This document shows, in pieces, positions 45,902-54,355 of a stretch of DNA of 64,000 nucleotides (position 1 is the first letter of the stretch; each line of letters begins with the position of its first letter). Made by a program: the position numbers and the translations under genes. Below the pieces are notes generated by a model. That model was not told the DNA's origin, did no database searches, and saw only the letters and a list, made by a program, of their open reading frames with translations. The stretch comes from Hyphomicrobiales bacterium (lineage in GTDB: Bacteria; Pseudomonadota; Alphaproteobacteria; Rhizobiales; Devosiaceae), in NCBI GenBank assembly GCA_004144345.1, contig SEEL01000011.1, positions 1-64,000 on the forward strand. The letters are read 5' to 3'.

Positions 45902-46753
45902 TCAGGCGGGTTTTTCCTCGAAAGGATGGACGCCGCTGCCGCGCGGGATGACGAGCGGGGTGTGCGAGATAGGATCTTCGATGACGACACAGGGGAGGCC
46001 AAAGACATCCTCGACCAGGGTCGGCGTGACGATGTCCTGCGGCCGGCCCTCGGCGACGATGGCGCCATCGCGCATGGCGATGAGATGGGTGGCATAGCGG
46101 CAGGCCTGGTTGAGGTCATGCAGCACGGCGACGATGGTGTGGCCGTTGCGCCGGTTGAGGTCGCGCAGCAGATCGAGCAGTTCGATCTGGTGGGCGATGT
46201 CGAGGAAGGTGGTCGGTTCGTCGAGCAAGAGGATCGGCGTCTGCTGCGCCAGCACCATCGCCACCCAGACGCGCTGGCGCTGGCCGCCCGAAAGCTCATC
46301 GACCAGCCGGCGCGATAGCGGGCCAACGCGGGTTGCGGCCATGGCCTCGACCACCGCGGCCTCGTCCTCTTTCGACCATTGACGCAGCAGCTTCTGATGC
46401 GGGTAGCGGCCGCGTGCCACGAGGTCGGCGACGGTGATGCCGTCGGGCGCGATTGACGTTTGCGGCAACAGGCCCAGGCGCTGCGCGACGTCGCGCGCGG
46501 CGTAGGCGTGGATGGTCTTGCCGTCGAGCACGACATCGCCGGCGGTCGGCTTTAGCAGGCGCGATAGGGCGCGCAGCAGCGTGGACTTGCCGCAGGCATT
46601 GGGGCCGACGATCACCGTCAGGGAGCGATCCGGAATGGCGACGTTGAGGCGCTCGGCGATGATGCGCTTGTCGTAGCCGATGGTGGCGTTGCGGGCTGCG
46701 AGGCGGGGCTCGGCGGCGGCGACAATGGGAGCGTGCTGGTTCATCTTGTCCAC
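45902..46753 (-). CDS. Iron-siderophore ABC transporter ATPase (FepC-like)
   Basis: A 283-residue ATPase: Walker A GPNACGKST, signature LSGGQRQRVW, Walker B ILLLDEPTTFLD, as in FepC/FhuC. The first codon is GTG at 46753, with an ATG three codons later. It lies 4 bp after the second permease gene. Confidence 0.92.
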   Translation of the reverse strand: MDKMNQHAPIVAAAEPRLAARNATIGYDKRIIAERLNVAIPDRSLTVIVGPNACGKSTLLRALSRLLKPTAGDVVLDGKTIHAYAARDVAQRLGLLPQTSIAPDGITVADLVARGRYPHQKLLRQWSKEDEAAVVEAMAATRVGPLSRRLVDELSGGQRQRVWVAMVLAQQTPILLLDEPTTFLDIAHQIELLDLLRDLNRRNGHTIVAVLHDLNQACRYATHLIAMRDGAIVAEGRPQDIVTPTLVEDVFGLPCVVIEDPISHTPLVIPRGSGVHPFEEKPA

Positions 46754-46756
46754 TTG

Positions 46757-47821
46757 CTAGCGCTTCGCCTCGCGCATCAGCAGCCAGGCGAAATAGAGCC
46801 CGCCGATCGACACGGTGACGATGCCGACGGGCAGTTGCGTGGGGGCGAAGGCGCGTTGCGCGAGATAGTCGGCTGCGGTCAGCAGCAGGGCGCCCATGGC
46901 CGCCGAGGGCAGCAGCGCGACGCCGGCCGAACCGGTGAGGCGGCGGGCGATCTGGGGCGCGGCGAGGGCAACGAAGGAGATCGGGCCCGCGGCGGCGGTG
47001 ACGGTGGCCGTCAGCGCGACGCCGACGACGGTCATGGCGAGGCGGGTGCGTTCGGCATTGACGCCGAGCGAGCGCGCCGCGTCGTCGCCCAGTTCGAGCT
47101 GGCGCATCGGGCGCGACAGGAACAGGGCCGCGGGCAGCAGCAGGGCGAGTACGGCCGCGACCTGCCACAGGCGTTCGAGCGTCATGCCATTGAGCGAGCC
47201 GACGCCCCATACGGCCGCCGCCATGGCGACTTCGAGATCAGCGCGCAGCATCAGATAGGTGTTGAGCGAGGTGAGCATGGCGCTCACACCGATGCCCACG
47301 ATAATGAGGCGGAAGCCCTGCACGCCGCCACGCCAGGCGAGCACATAGACGAGCAGCGCGGAGAGAATGCCCCCGGCGAGGGCGCCACCGGCCACGGCGT
47401 AGAAGCTGCCATTGAGGAGCACGATAACGATCAGCGCGCCGCTATAGGCGCCGGCGTTGAAGCCGATGACGTCAGGGCTGCCAAGCGGATTGCGGGTGAG
47501 CGACTGGAAGATGGCGCCGGAGACACCGAGCGCGGCGCCCATGATCAGCGCCAGCGATGTGCGCGGCAGGCGCCATTCGACGACGACCATATGCACCCTG
47601 GCGGTGGCCTGTCCGACAAGCGCGCCCGCGACCTCGCCGAGCGAGACCTTGAACTCGCCGCTGGCGAGCGTGACGAGGGCGATGGCAAGAGAGAGGACCA
47701 GCATGATGCCACAAAGCATCAGCGTCCTCAGGTCGAGGCGTTGCGACAGGCGCCCGCCCCAGAGGCGGAGCACGCCAATGGGGCGGCCGAAATCTACCGC
47801 GCTCGTCTGCAATCCGCTCAT
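46757..47821 (-). CDS. Iron-siderophore ABC permease (FepG-like)
   Basis: A 354-residue FecCD-family permease, about ten membrane segments, with ARVHMVVEWRLPRTSLALIMG and the QSLTRNPLGSPDVIGFNAGA motif. It overlaps the first permease by 4 bp; the two would form the heterodimeric channel. Confidence 0.92.
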   Translation of the reverse strand: MSGLQTSAVDFGRPIGVLRLWGGRLSQRLDLRTLMLCGIMLVLSLAIALVTLASGEFKVSLGEVAGALVGQATARVHMVVVEWRLPRTSLALIMGAALGVSGAIFQSLTRNPLGSPDVIGFNAGAYSGALIVIVLLNGSFYAVAGGALAGGILSALLVYVLAWRGGVQGFRLIIVGIGVSAMLTSLNTYLMLRADLEVAMAAAVWGVGSLNGMTLERLWQVAAVLALLLPAALFLSRPMRQLELGDDAARSLGVNAERTRLAMTVVGVALTATVTAAAGPISFVALAAPQIARRLTGSAGVALLPSAAMGALLLTAADYLAQRAFAPTQLPVGIVTVSIGGLYFAWLLMREAKR

Positions 47822-48882
47822 AGGCCGCTCACCTTGCGACGGCGGGCGAGGAGGATCAGCACGGGCGCGCCGACAAAGGCGGTGACGATGCCGACCTGCA
47901 ATTCGCCGGGACGCATCACGACGCGGCCGATGATGTCGGAGGCGAGCAGCAGCGATGGCGAGAGCACCAGCGTGAAGGCGAGAATCCAGCGCTGGTCGGG
48001 GCCGACGATCCAGCGCGCCACATGCGGGACCATGAGGCCGATGAAACCAATGGGACCGGCGGCGGCCGTCGCGGCGCCGGCGAGCAGCGTGACCGCGACG
48101 ATGACGATTGAGCGCGTGCGGGTGATGTTGGCGCCGAGCGAGGCGGCAAGATCGTCGCCGAGCGCGATGGCGTTGAGCGGACGCGCCGCGATGAGGGCGA
48201 GGACAATGCCAACAGCCACGAAGGGCGCGATGATGACGATGTTGTCGTAGCCCGGCGCCGTGAGCGACCCGGCGCCCCAGAAGCGCAGCCGGTCGAAGGT
48301 CTGCGGGTTGAGCAGCGCGAGGCCGGACGTGATGCCGCTGAGCACCGCGCCGATGGCGATGCCAGCGAGCGTCAGCCGGATCGGCGTCGCGGCGCCGCGG
48401 CCCACGGCGCCGATGGCGTAGACGATGACGGTGGCGAAGATGGCGCCGGCGAAGGCGAACCAGATGTAGGAATTGATGCTGGTGAAGCCGAACAGCCCCA
48501 CCGCCAGCATGACGAAGAAGCTGGCGCCGGCATTGACGCCCAGAATGCCGGGATCGGCAAGCGGGTTGCGCGTCAGCGCCTGGATCAGCGCCCCGGCGAG
48601 GCCGAGCGCGGCGCCGACGACAAGGCCAAGGATGGTGCGCGGCACGCGCAGCGCCATGATGATGGCGTGGTCGTTGCTGTCATCGTAGCGGAACAGCGCT
48701 TCGAGCACTGTTTCGATGGCGATGGGCTTCGAGCCGACAGCGATGCTGGCCAGGGCGATGACCAGCAGCGCGCCGAGCGATAGCAACAGCCAGAAGGCGC
48801 GCTGCGCATTGGTCGCGGCAACGCCGGCGTGTTCGCCATCGTCCTTCGCCATCTCGGCTGCTGCGCTGCCGGCCTGTGCCAC
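47818..48882 (-). CDS. Iron-siderophore ABC permease (FepD-like)
   Basis: About 354 residues, FecCD family, with LIQALTRNPLADPGILGVNAGA. I use the GTG at 48882, which has AGGGA at the right distance; an ATG at 48921 would add 13 non-conserved residues without a good ribosome-binding site. First gene of the iron operon, with an Irr-type box about 93 bp upstream. Confidence 0.85.
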   Translation of the reverse strand: MAQAGSAAAEMAKDDGEHAGVAATNAQRAFWLLLSLGALLVIALASIAVGSKPIAIETVLEALFRYDDSNDHAIIMALRVPRTILGLVVGAALGLAGALIQALTRNPLADPGILGVNAGASFFVMLAVGLFGFTSINSYIWFAFAGAIFATVIVYAIGAVGRGAATPIRLTLAGIAIGAVLSGITSGLALLNPQTFDRLRFWGAGSLTAPGYDNIVIIAPFVAVGIVLALIAARPLNAIALGDDLAASLGANITRTRSIVIVAVTLLAGAATAAAGPIGFIGLMVPHVARWIVGPDQRWILAFTLVLSPSLLLASDIIGRVVMRPGELQVGIVTAFVGAPVLILLARRRKVSGL

Positions 48883-48974
48883 TGCTGTCCCTGACCCACC
48901 AAGGCAGGGAATTCCCCGCATCCAGTGGGCGCGGTACCAATCCGGACAGCAGCAGTCAACTTAAAGCGGTCTAG

Positions 48975-48991
48975 TTTCGAACGGCTCTAAA
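48975..48991 (-). promoter_or_regulatory. Candidate Irr iron control element
   Basis: On the minus strand TTTAGA-GCCG-TTCGAAA closely matches the alphaproteobacterial iron control element TTTAGAA-N3-TTCTAAA (two symmetrical deviations). It lies between the stop of the dehydrogenase gene and the iron-uptake operon. The flanks also form a short inverted repeat (CTAGTTT/AAACTAG), so a termination role for the upstream gene is possible. Confidence 0.55.
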
Positions 48992-50434
48992 CTAGCTCGC
49001 GATCGTGGCGCGGGCGCCCTTGGCGAAGAGCGCAGCGAGGTGCGCCGTGACCGCTGAGCGGAAGGTCGCGTTCGCGGGCAGATCGGTGCCGAAGATCTGG
49101 TCGACGGCGAGGAGGCCCGCGGCGAGGCGTTCGGCATCGCGGCCGGCCGCATCGGCGATGTCGCGCAGACGCGCTGCCAGCGGGTCCTTCACGTCGATGG
49201 CGGTGCCCGCTTCGTCGATGCCGGTGACGTAGCGCATCCACGCCGCGACGCCGAGGCTCGCCCGCGAGATCGAGCGGCCCGCCGCGAGATTGTCGCGGAT
49301 GGTGCCGAGCAGGCGCTGCGGCAGCTTCTGGCTGCCATCCATCGCGATCTGCCAGGTACGGTGCTTGAGCGCCGGATTGGCGAAGCGGGCGAGCAACTGG
49401 TCGCGGTAGCGGCCGAGCTCCTCGCGCGCCATCGGCAGCGTCGGCATCGCTTCGTCCGTCATCAGCGCATGGACGAGCTTGTGGATCGCCGGGTCGGCGA
49501 TGGCCTCGTTCACGAACTGATAGCCGCTGAGATAGCCGAGATAGGCGATGGTCGAGTGGCTGCCATTGAGCATGCGCAGCTTCATCAGCTCGAACGGCTC
49601 GACGTCGTCCACCAGCTGTGCGCCGGCCAGCTCGAAAGCCGGTCGGCCATTGGCGAAATGATCCTCGATCACCCATTGGGTGAAGGGCTCGGTCATGATC
49701 GGCCAGGCATCCTCGAGCTCGGTCGCGGCGCGCACCGTCTCGCGGTCGGAATCGGTGGTGGCCGGCACGATGCGATCAACCATGGTCGAGGGGAACGCCA
49801 CGTGCTCCTCGATATAGGCCGCGAGGTCGGCCGAATGCAGCGCCGCAAGGCCGGTGACGATGCGCTTAGCCGTCTCGCCATTGGCGGGGAGGTTGTCGCA
49901 GCTCATCACGGTGAGGGGCGCGATGCCCGCGTCGCGCCGCAGCTCGATGGCGCGGACGATGAGGCCCGGGGCGCTGATCGGCGCGGCGGGGCTGGCGAGA
50001 TCGTGCACGATGTCGGGATGGGCCTTGTCGAGCAGGCCGGTCGCCGGATCGTGGCAATAGCCCTTCTCGGTAACGGTCAGCGAGACGATGCGGATGCGCG
50101 GATCGGCGAGGGCGACGAGCAGCTCCTGCCGCTGCGTGTTCGCATCGAGGATGTCGAGGATCGAGCCGATGACGCGGGTCGTGGTGCCCTCAGCGTCGCG
50201 CACCGCGACGGTGTAGAGGCAATCCTGCGGGGCGAGCGCGTCGCGTGTGTCGGGCCGCCGCAGCGAGGCGCCGATGATGCCCCAGCTCGGGTCGCGCGCC
50301 AGCAGATCGTCGACATAGACGGCCATATGGGCGCGGTGGAAGGCGCCGATGCCCAGATGCACGATGCCAGGCGTCACCGTCTTGCGGTCATAGGGCAGGG
50401 CGGCGGTCAGCGTCGCGGAACTCAGTCGGGTCAT
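48992..50434 (-). CDS. Mannitol dehydrogenase-family polyol/uronate oxidoreductase
   Basis: A 480-residue mannitol 2-dehydrogenase / fructuronate reductase (MtlK/UxuB) family enzyme. The NAD-binding N-terminus has GIVHLGIGAFHRAH; the catalytic Lys is in ELMKLRMLNGSHST, the family's KxxxLNxxH region. It interconverts a polyol or aldonate with its ketose; which one cannot be told. GGAGGACACCC precedes the ATG. Divergent from the acylphosphatase-like gene by 77 bp. No transporter for polyols is attached. Confidence 0.87.
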   Translation of the reverse strand: MTRLSSATLTAALPYDRKTVTPGIVHLGIGAFHRAHMAVYVDDLLARDPSWGIIGASLRRPDTRDALAPQDCLYTVAVRDAEGTTTRVIGSILDILDANTQRQELLVALADPRIRIVSLTVTEKGYCHDPATGLLDKAHPDIVHDLASPAAPISAPGLIVRAIELRRDAGIAPLTVMSCDNLPANGETAKRIVTGLAALHSADLAAYIEEHVAFPSTMVDRIVPATTDSDRETVRAATELEDAWPIMTEPFTQWVIEDHFANGRPAFELAGAQLVDDVEPFELMKLRMLNGSHSTIAYLGYLSGYQFVNEAIADPAIHKLVHALMTDEAMPTLPMAREELGRYRDQLLARFANPALKHRTWQIAMDGSQKLPQRLLGTIRDNLAAGRSISRASLGVAAWMRYVTGIDEAGTAIDVKDPLAARLRDIADAAGRDAERLAAGLLAVDQIFGTDLPANATFRSAVTAHLAALFAKGARATIAS

Positions 50435-50511
50435 GGGTGTCCTCCGGGGCGCAGTGCTAGCGGATGCGCCGCCCCTCGCCAAGGCCACCGCGAGCAGTTA
50501 GGTGTCGTTGC

Positions 50512-50814
50512 ATGCGCAGAGATTATTCCAGCGATGTGGAAGGCGGCCGCCCGGTGCGGGTCCGCTACGAGATTGGCGGCCGCCTCGATGTGCCGGCCTA
50601 TCTCGCTTTCGTCGCCGAGCGGGCAAGCTGGCTCGATATCGCCGGCTGGGCCGCCGCCGAGGGTGACGGCGTGACGCTGGTCGCCTCGGGCCCCGAGGCG
50701 CTGGTGGGCGCACTCGAAATGGCGTGCACGCTCGGGCCGCTCGATGCGCTGGTCACCCATATTGCCGGCACGGACACGAATGAGCCGGTGGGCGCCGGGT
50801 TCGAGCTGCGCTAG
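50512..50814 (+). CDS. Degenerate acylphosphatase-like small protein
   Basis: A 100-residue protein with the acylphosphatase spacing: RVRYEIGGRLDVPAYLAFVAERASWLDIAGWAAAEGDGVTLV and LGPLDALVTHI. The catalytic Arg of the VQGVGFR loop and the Asn of the GWVRN turn are both missing, so enzymatic activity is unlikely; a binding role is possible. Convergent overlap of 4 bp with the GST-like gene. Confidence 0.6.
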   Translation: MRRDYSSDVEGGRPVRVRYEIGGRLDVPAYLAFVAERASWLDIAGWAAAEGDGVTLVASGPEALVGALEMACTLGPLDALVTHIAGTDTNEPVGAGFELR

Positions 50815-51386
50815 AAATAATCCGGGATGCCGGGCATGCCGATGAAGCGCGGCAGGGCGCGGATGCGGCGCTGCCAGAGGTTGAGCGCCGGATAATCCTC
50901 GAGGCCGATGCCGCAATCATGGTTCAGCGCCACTGCCGGGAAGATCGCGATATCGGCAATACTGGCGCGCTCGCCGACGATGAAGTTGTAGCCGTCGAAG
51001 CCGCGCATCGTCAGGTGGTCGTCGAGGCGGCGCAGCGCGGCACGACCCTTCGTCCGCAGCGCGTCGAGATCGCCGGGGCGGCCGAGCACGGTGACGCGGC
51101 GCGCGGCGTTGAGCGCGCTCAGCTCCAGCGCTGCAAAGGCCAGCCATTGCGAAATGTCCGCCGCGTGGTCCGGCGGCAGCCAATCGGGCGCGTGAGCGCG
51201 GGCGAGATAGGTGAGGATCAACCCTGCGTCGCGCAGTTCGGTCTCGCCGTCGAACAACACTGGCACCTCGGCATTGCCGGGATAGGCGTCCACCGCGAGG
51301 GCGGCGTAGGGCACATCGAGCAGCGCCAGCATCAGCCGCACGGCATAGGCTTCGGGCGACAGCACATAATCGTGGAGCTCAAGCAA
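50811..51386 (-). CDS. GST-like protein of the split Rieske oxygenase operon (NdmE-like)
   Basis: A 191-residue glutathione S-transferase fold: thioredoxin-like domain with VPVLFDGE and LRDAGLILTYLARAH, then a helical domain with NFIVGERASIADIAIFPAVA. I place the start at TTG 51386 (GAGGA nine bases upstream), overlapping the oxygenase stop by 8 bp; ATG 51413 would overlap by 35. In the caffeine-degrading NdmCDE complex, a GST homologue (NdmE) is needed structurally for a Rieske-less oxygenase; the same neighbourhood here suggests that role rather than glutathione conjugation. Confidence 0.8.
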   Translation of the reverse strand: MLELHDYVLSPEAYAVRLMLALLDVPYAALAVDAYPGNAEVPVLFDGETELRDAGLILTYLARAHAPDWLPPDHAADISQWLAFAALELSALNAARRVTVLGRPGDLDALRTKGRAALRRLDDHLTMRGFDGYNFIVGERASIADIAIFPAVALNHDCGIGLEDYPALNLWQRRIRALPRFIGMPGIPDYF

Positions 51387-52215
51387 CGCGATCGGTCCTC
51401 GCCTCGGTGCCATAGGTCAGGCCCTTTTCCTTGAGCCAGCGGCGGTAGAGCACGCTCGACAGGTCCGCGCGCGTCGGCGTCTCCCGGCCGGGCTGCAGCG
51501 GCAGCAGGCGCGGCCGCTGGTTCTCGAGCACGATCTTGTCCTGGAGGAAAATCATCTGCTGGAAGCCGATCAGTTCGGCATCGGTCGAGGTGTCGTCGAT
51601 CACCAGCATGTAGGGATGGGCAATCGACAGGTCGGGCTCCACCGGCTGGACGAACAGCGCGATCACGTCCCAGCGGTTGGGCGCGCTGGGCGGCGTCTTG
51701 TAGAGCATGACGTTGAAGGGCGAGACCACGCGATACATGTACTGGCTGATCTGCCCGCCCTCGGAAGAGGCCGCGGCCTTGGGCTGGAAGAACTCGCATT
51801 TGGTCGCCCACAGCTCGTCGACGTCGCGGCGCTGCTCGACTTCGTATTTGGCGACTTCCGGGTTTTCCTCGACGCCGAGAATATCGGTGTGCACATAGGG
51901 GAAATGCGCGAGGTCGAGGAAGTTCTCGACCAGCCTGAGGCCCGAGGCGCGCACCTGCACGGCGCCGCAATAGACCGACCGCCGGTCGGGCTCGCGCGAT
52001 TCCGGCAGATCGAACAGGTCGCGCTCCGGCGTGCCGAGCGTTACCCACAAATGGCCGTAGTCGGTGCGCGTTCTTGCGCCGTGGATCGCAAAGCTATTGC
52101 CGTCACGAGTGATGGTGAGGTCGGTGCCGAGCAGGCGGCGATGCGACAGGCCCTCGGGGAAGTCATTGAGGGCGCCGATGGTGTACCATTGATCGCGGGC
52201 GGCGCTTTCCATCAC
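51379..52215 (-). CDS. Non-heme iron oxygenase lacking its Rieske domain (NdmC-like)
   Basis: A 278-residue VanA/Ndm-type oxygenase catalytic subunit. The N-terminus starts as a Rieske fold (QWYTIGALNDFPEGLSHRRL) but jumps from FAIHGARTRTDYGHLWVTLG directly past where the CxH...CxxH cluster should be; only Cys83 and Cys140 exist. The mononuclear iron site looks intact: ENFLDLAHFPYVH gives Asp101, His104 and His109, and DKIVLEN (Asp226) can be the third ligand. Electrons must come from another protein, most likely the Rieske gene just upstream (4-bp overlap). It probably hydroxylates/demethylates a small heterocycle. Start GTG 52215 or ATG 52212. Confidence 0.85.
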   Translation of the reverse strand: MMESAARDQWYTIGALNDFPEGLSHRRLLGTDLTITRDGNSFAIHGARTRTDYGHLWVTLGTPERDLFDLPESREPDRRSVYCGAVQVRASGLRLVENFLDLAHFPYVHTDILGVEENPEVAKYEVEQRRDVDELWATKCEFFQPKAAASSEGGQISQYMYRVVSPFNVMLYKTPPSAPNRWDVIALFVQPVEPDLSIAHPYMLVIDDTSTDAELIGFQQMIFLQDKIVLENQRPRLLPLQPGRETPTRADLSSVLYRRWLKEKGLTYGTEARTDRVA

Positions 52216-52829
52216 GCGGTCCCCTTCTTCTCGGCATCGGCGCGCAGCTTGTGCAGCGCGACCAGCACCTTCGATTCGACATTGCCGGGGTCGAGCGCCA
52301 CCGCATGCAGCATGAGCTTGTCGTCGCTGACCACATGCCAGCCGATATTGACCGGCACGCCGTCGATATTGGTCTCGACGATCTGGTCTGGACCATCCGG
52401 CCGGCTGCCCAGCAGCTGGAACAGTGTTTCAGGCTGTGCGTCAATGGCGAGGCTGGCGATCGGCTTGCCGGCGAGGAATACGGGCGGCAGGCCCGGCTCG
52501 GCATCGAAATTCACCCAGACCATGCCGCCGGTCTCGGTCGAGGCATAGGCGTTGGCCTTGATGCTTGGGGGTACCGCGAGATCCGGGTGCGCGGGGATGC
52601 GCTGGCAGCTGGCGCCGGCACCATATTCCCAGCCGTGATAGAGGCAGTTGAGGCTGTCGCCGCGCACGAAGCCGAAGCTCAGCCGCATGCCGCGATGCGG
52701 GCAGCGATCCTCCCACACCTGCGCCGCGCCGCTCTCGCCGCGCCAGATGACGAGTTCGTTGCCCTCGATGATCACCGCGCGCGTCGCCTTGCGCGGCACA
52801 TCGCGGCTCAGGGCTATCGGGATCCACAT
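52212..52829 (-). CDS. Stand-alone Rieske [2Fe-2S] protein partnering the Rieske-less oxygenase
   Basis: A 205-residue protein (ATG 52829; a TTG five codons upstream is possible). The Rieske cluster ligands are complete: CPHR (Cys43, His45) and CLYHGWEY (Cys62, His65), with the surrounding oxygenase-type Rieske sequence IWRGESGAAQVWEDRC and GGMVWVNFD. The C-terminal ~90 residues are a separate beta-rich extension with no catalytic iron site. It overlaps the oxygenase gene by 4 bp. I infer it carries electrons from an unlinked reductase to that oxygenase. First gene of the leftward operon. Confidence 0.85.
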   Translation of the reverse strand: MWIPIALSRDVPRKATRAVIIEGNELVIWRGESGAAQVWEDRCPHRGMRLSFGFVRGDSLNCLYHGWEYGAGASCQRIPAHPDLAVPPSIKANAYASTETGGMVWVNFDAEPGLPPVFLAGKPIASLAIDAQPETLFQLLGSRPDGPDQIVETNIDGVPVNIGWHVVSDDKLMLHAVALDPGNVESKVLVALHKLRADAEKKGTA

Positions 52830-52869
52830 CCTAACCGATCTCAACCAATTGTATGCAACGACCAGTGTT

Positions 52870-52888
52870 ATGCCTAATTATTAGGCAT
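52870..52888. promoter_or_regulatory. 19-bp palindromic operator in the divergent control region
   Basis: ATGCCTAAT-t-ATTAGGCAT is a perfect inverted repeat around one base, 41 bp from the Rieske gene start and about 83 bp upstream of the sigma-54 promoter. A second near-palindrome, TTGTATGCAA (52849-52858), looks like a GntR/FCD site. Candidates to bind here are the GntR regulator encoded at the end of the operon or an NtrC-type activator. Confidence 0.6.
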
Positions 52889-52970
52889 CGCGGAATATTT
52901 AAGCATCGGTGGGGCGGGACTGGCAAGTCCAAATCGCCGCAAGTGCCTGAGAATAAAGGCGTCCCGACAC

Positions 52971-52986
52971 TGGCACATGGATTGCA
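52971..52986 (+). promoter_or_regulatory. Sigma-54 promoter of the transporter/hydrolase operon
   Basis: TGGCAC-ATGGA-TTGCA fits the -24/-12 consensus (TGGCAC-N5-TTGC) exactly, with ten bases between the invariant GG and GC. It lies 36 bp before the ATG of the binding-protein gene, leaving a short leader with an AGGGGA ribosome-binding site. Confidence 0.8.
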
Positions 52987-53021
52987 TTGAGTCCCGTGGG
53001 TGCAAACCAGGGGAAACTTTC

Positions 53022-54131
53022 ATGTCGTTCGTCAATCTATCGCGCCGCACGCTGCTCAAGGCAGGCGCCGCTTCGTTGGCCGCCAGCGCATTGCCCTTCG
53101 GCATCGCTCGCGCACAGACCGCCGTCGTGCTCGGTATTGTCTATGTCGGGCCCAAGGATGATTTCGGCTGGAACCAGGCGCATGCCGTCTCGGTGGAAAC
53201 GCTGAAGGCGCTGCCGGGCATCACGGTGGTCGAGGAAGAAAACGTGCCCGAGACCGACGCCGTGGCCAAGTCCATGGAGTCGATGATCAACCTCGATGGG
53301 GCCAACCTCATCCTCGCGACCTCGTTCGGCTACTACAATCCGTTCGTCGTCGACATCGCCAAGAAATATCCCGACGTCACGTTCCGCCACGCCGCGCCGC
53401 TGTGGAACAAGGACACTGATCCGGCCAATGCCGGCTCCTATTTCCCGTATCTCAACCAGGCGCATTATGTGGATGGCGTCGCCGCTGGGCTGAGCTCGCC
53501 GAGTGGCAAGATCGGCTTCGTCGCCGCCAAGCCGATCCCGTCGGTGCTCTCCAACATCAATTCGGTGCTGCTCGGCGCGCGCTCGGTCAACCCGAATGCC
53601 GTGGTCCAGGTGATCTTCACCGGCGAGTGGAGCCTGCCGGTGCGCGAGGCGGAAGCGACCAACGCGCTGGTCGATGCGGGATGCGATGTCATCACCTGCC
53701 ATGTGGACTCGCCCAAGGTGGTGATCCAGACCGCCGAAGGCCGTGGTGTGAAGACCGCCGGCCATAATGCCAGCCAGGCGCCGCTCGCGCCGAACGGCTT
53801 CATCACCGGCGCCGAATACAAATGGGAGACCATCTACAAGGCCTATGCCGACGCCATCGCGGCCGGCGAGACGCCGCCGAACTTCCTCGTCGGCGGCTAC
53901 CACAACGACATGCTGCGCAACACGGCCTATGGCGCGGGCGCGACGCCGGAGGCGATTGCCGCCGCCGACGCGGCCATTGCCGAGCTCAAGGCGGGCACGC
54001 TCAAAATCTACAAGGGCACGCTCAAGGACAATGCCGGCAATGTCGTGGTCGACAAGGAATACGACAATTACGACCCCTACCTCGACGGCATGAACTGGCT
54101 GCTCGAAGGCGTGCAGGGGTCGATCACCTGA
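53022..54131 (+). CDS. BMP-family ABC substrate-binding protein
   Basis: A 369-residue basic-membrane-protein (PnrA/BmpA) family binding protein. Tat signal SRRTLLKAGAASLAASALPFGIARA, then GIVYVGPKDDFGWNQAH and EENVPETDAVAKSMESMI, typical of BMP proteins, which bind nucleosides and related nitrogen bases. AGGGGA lies ahead of the ATG. First gene of an operon with two matching permeases and a double ATPase. The ligand is probably a purine-like or ureide compound. Confidence 0.88.
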   Translation: MSFVNLSRRTLLKAGAASLAASALPFGIARAQTAVVLGIVYVGPKDDFGWNQAHAVSVETLKALPGITVVEEENVPETDAVAKSMESMINLDGANLILATSFGYYNPFVVDIAKKYPDVTFRHAAPLWNKDTDPANAGSYFPYLNQAHYVDGVAAGLSSPSGKIGFVAAKPIPSVLSNINSVLLGARSVNPNAVVQVIFTGEWSLPVREAEATNALVDAGCDVITCHVDSPKVVIQTAEGRGVKTAGHNASQAPLAPNGFITGAEYKWETIYKAYADAIAAGETPPNFLVGGYHNDMLRNTAYGAGATPEAIAAADAAIAELKAGTLKIYKGTLKDNAGNVVVDKEYDNYDPYLDGMNWLLEGVQGSIT

Positions 54132-54209
54132 TCTGAAGAGCTTGCGGCGCGGGTGGCGGGTGCACGCCGCCTGCGCTGCAACCCATGCCGCGACGAGCAG
54201 TGTAAGCGG

Positions 54210-54333
54210 CACCACCCTCATCCGGCTCCGCCACCTTCTCCCATCAAGGGAGAAGGCAATCGAGCCGAGAGTTTTGCAGTCGGGCCTTCTCCCTCGATGG
54301 GAGAAGGTGCCCGAAGGGCGGATGAGGGAGGGG
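54210..54333. repeat. Inverted repeat element in the operon, copy A
   Basis: Arms 54210-54256 and 54285-54333, each carrying CACCTTCTCCC / GGGAGAAGGTG and CCCTCATCCG / CGGATGAGGG. The same element is at 58591-58717. It fills the gap between the binding-protein and permease genes. Confidence 0.8.
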
Positions 54334-54355
54334 CCACATATTCGGAGTAGGACGC

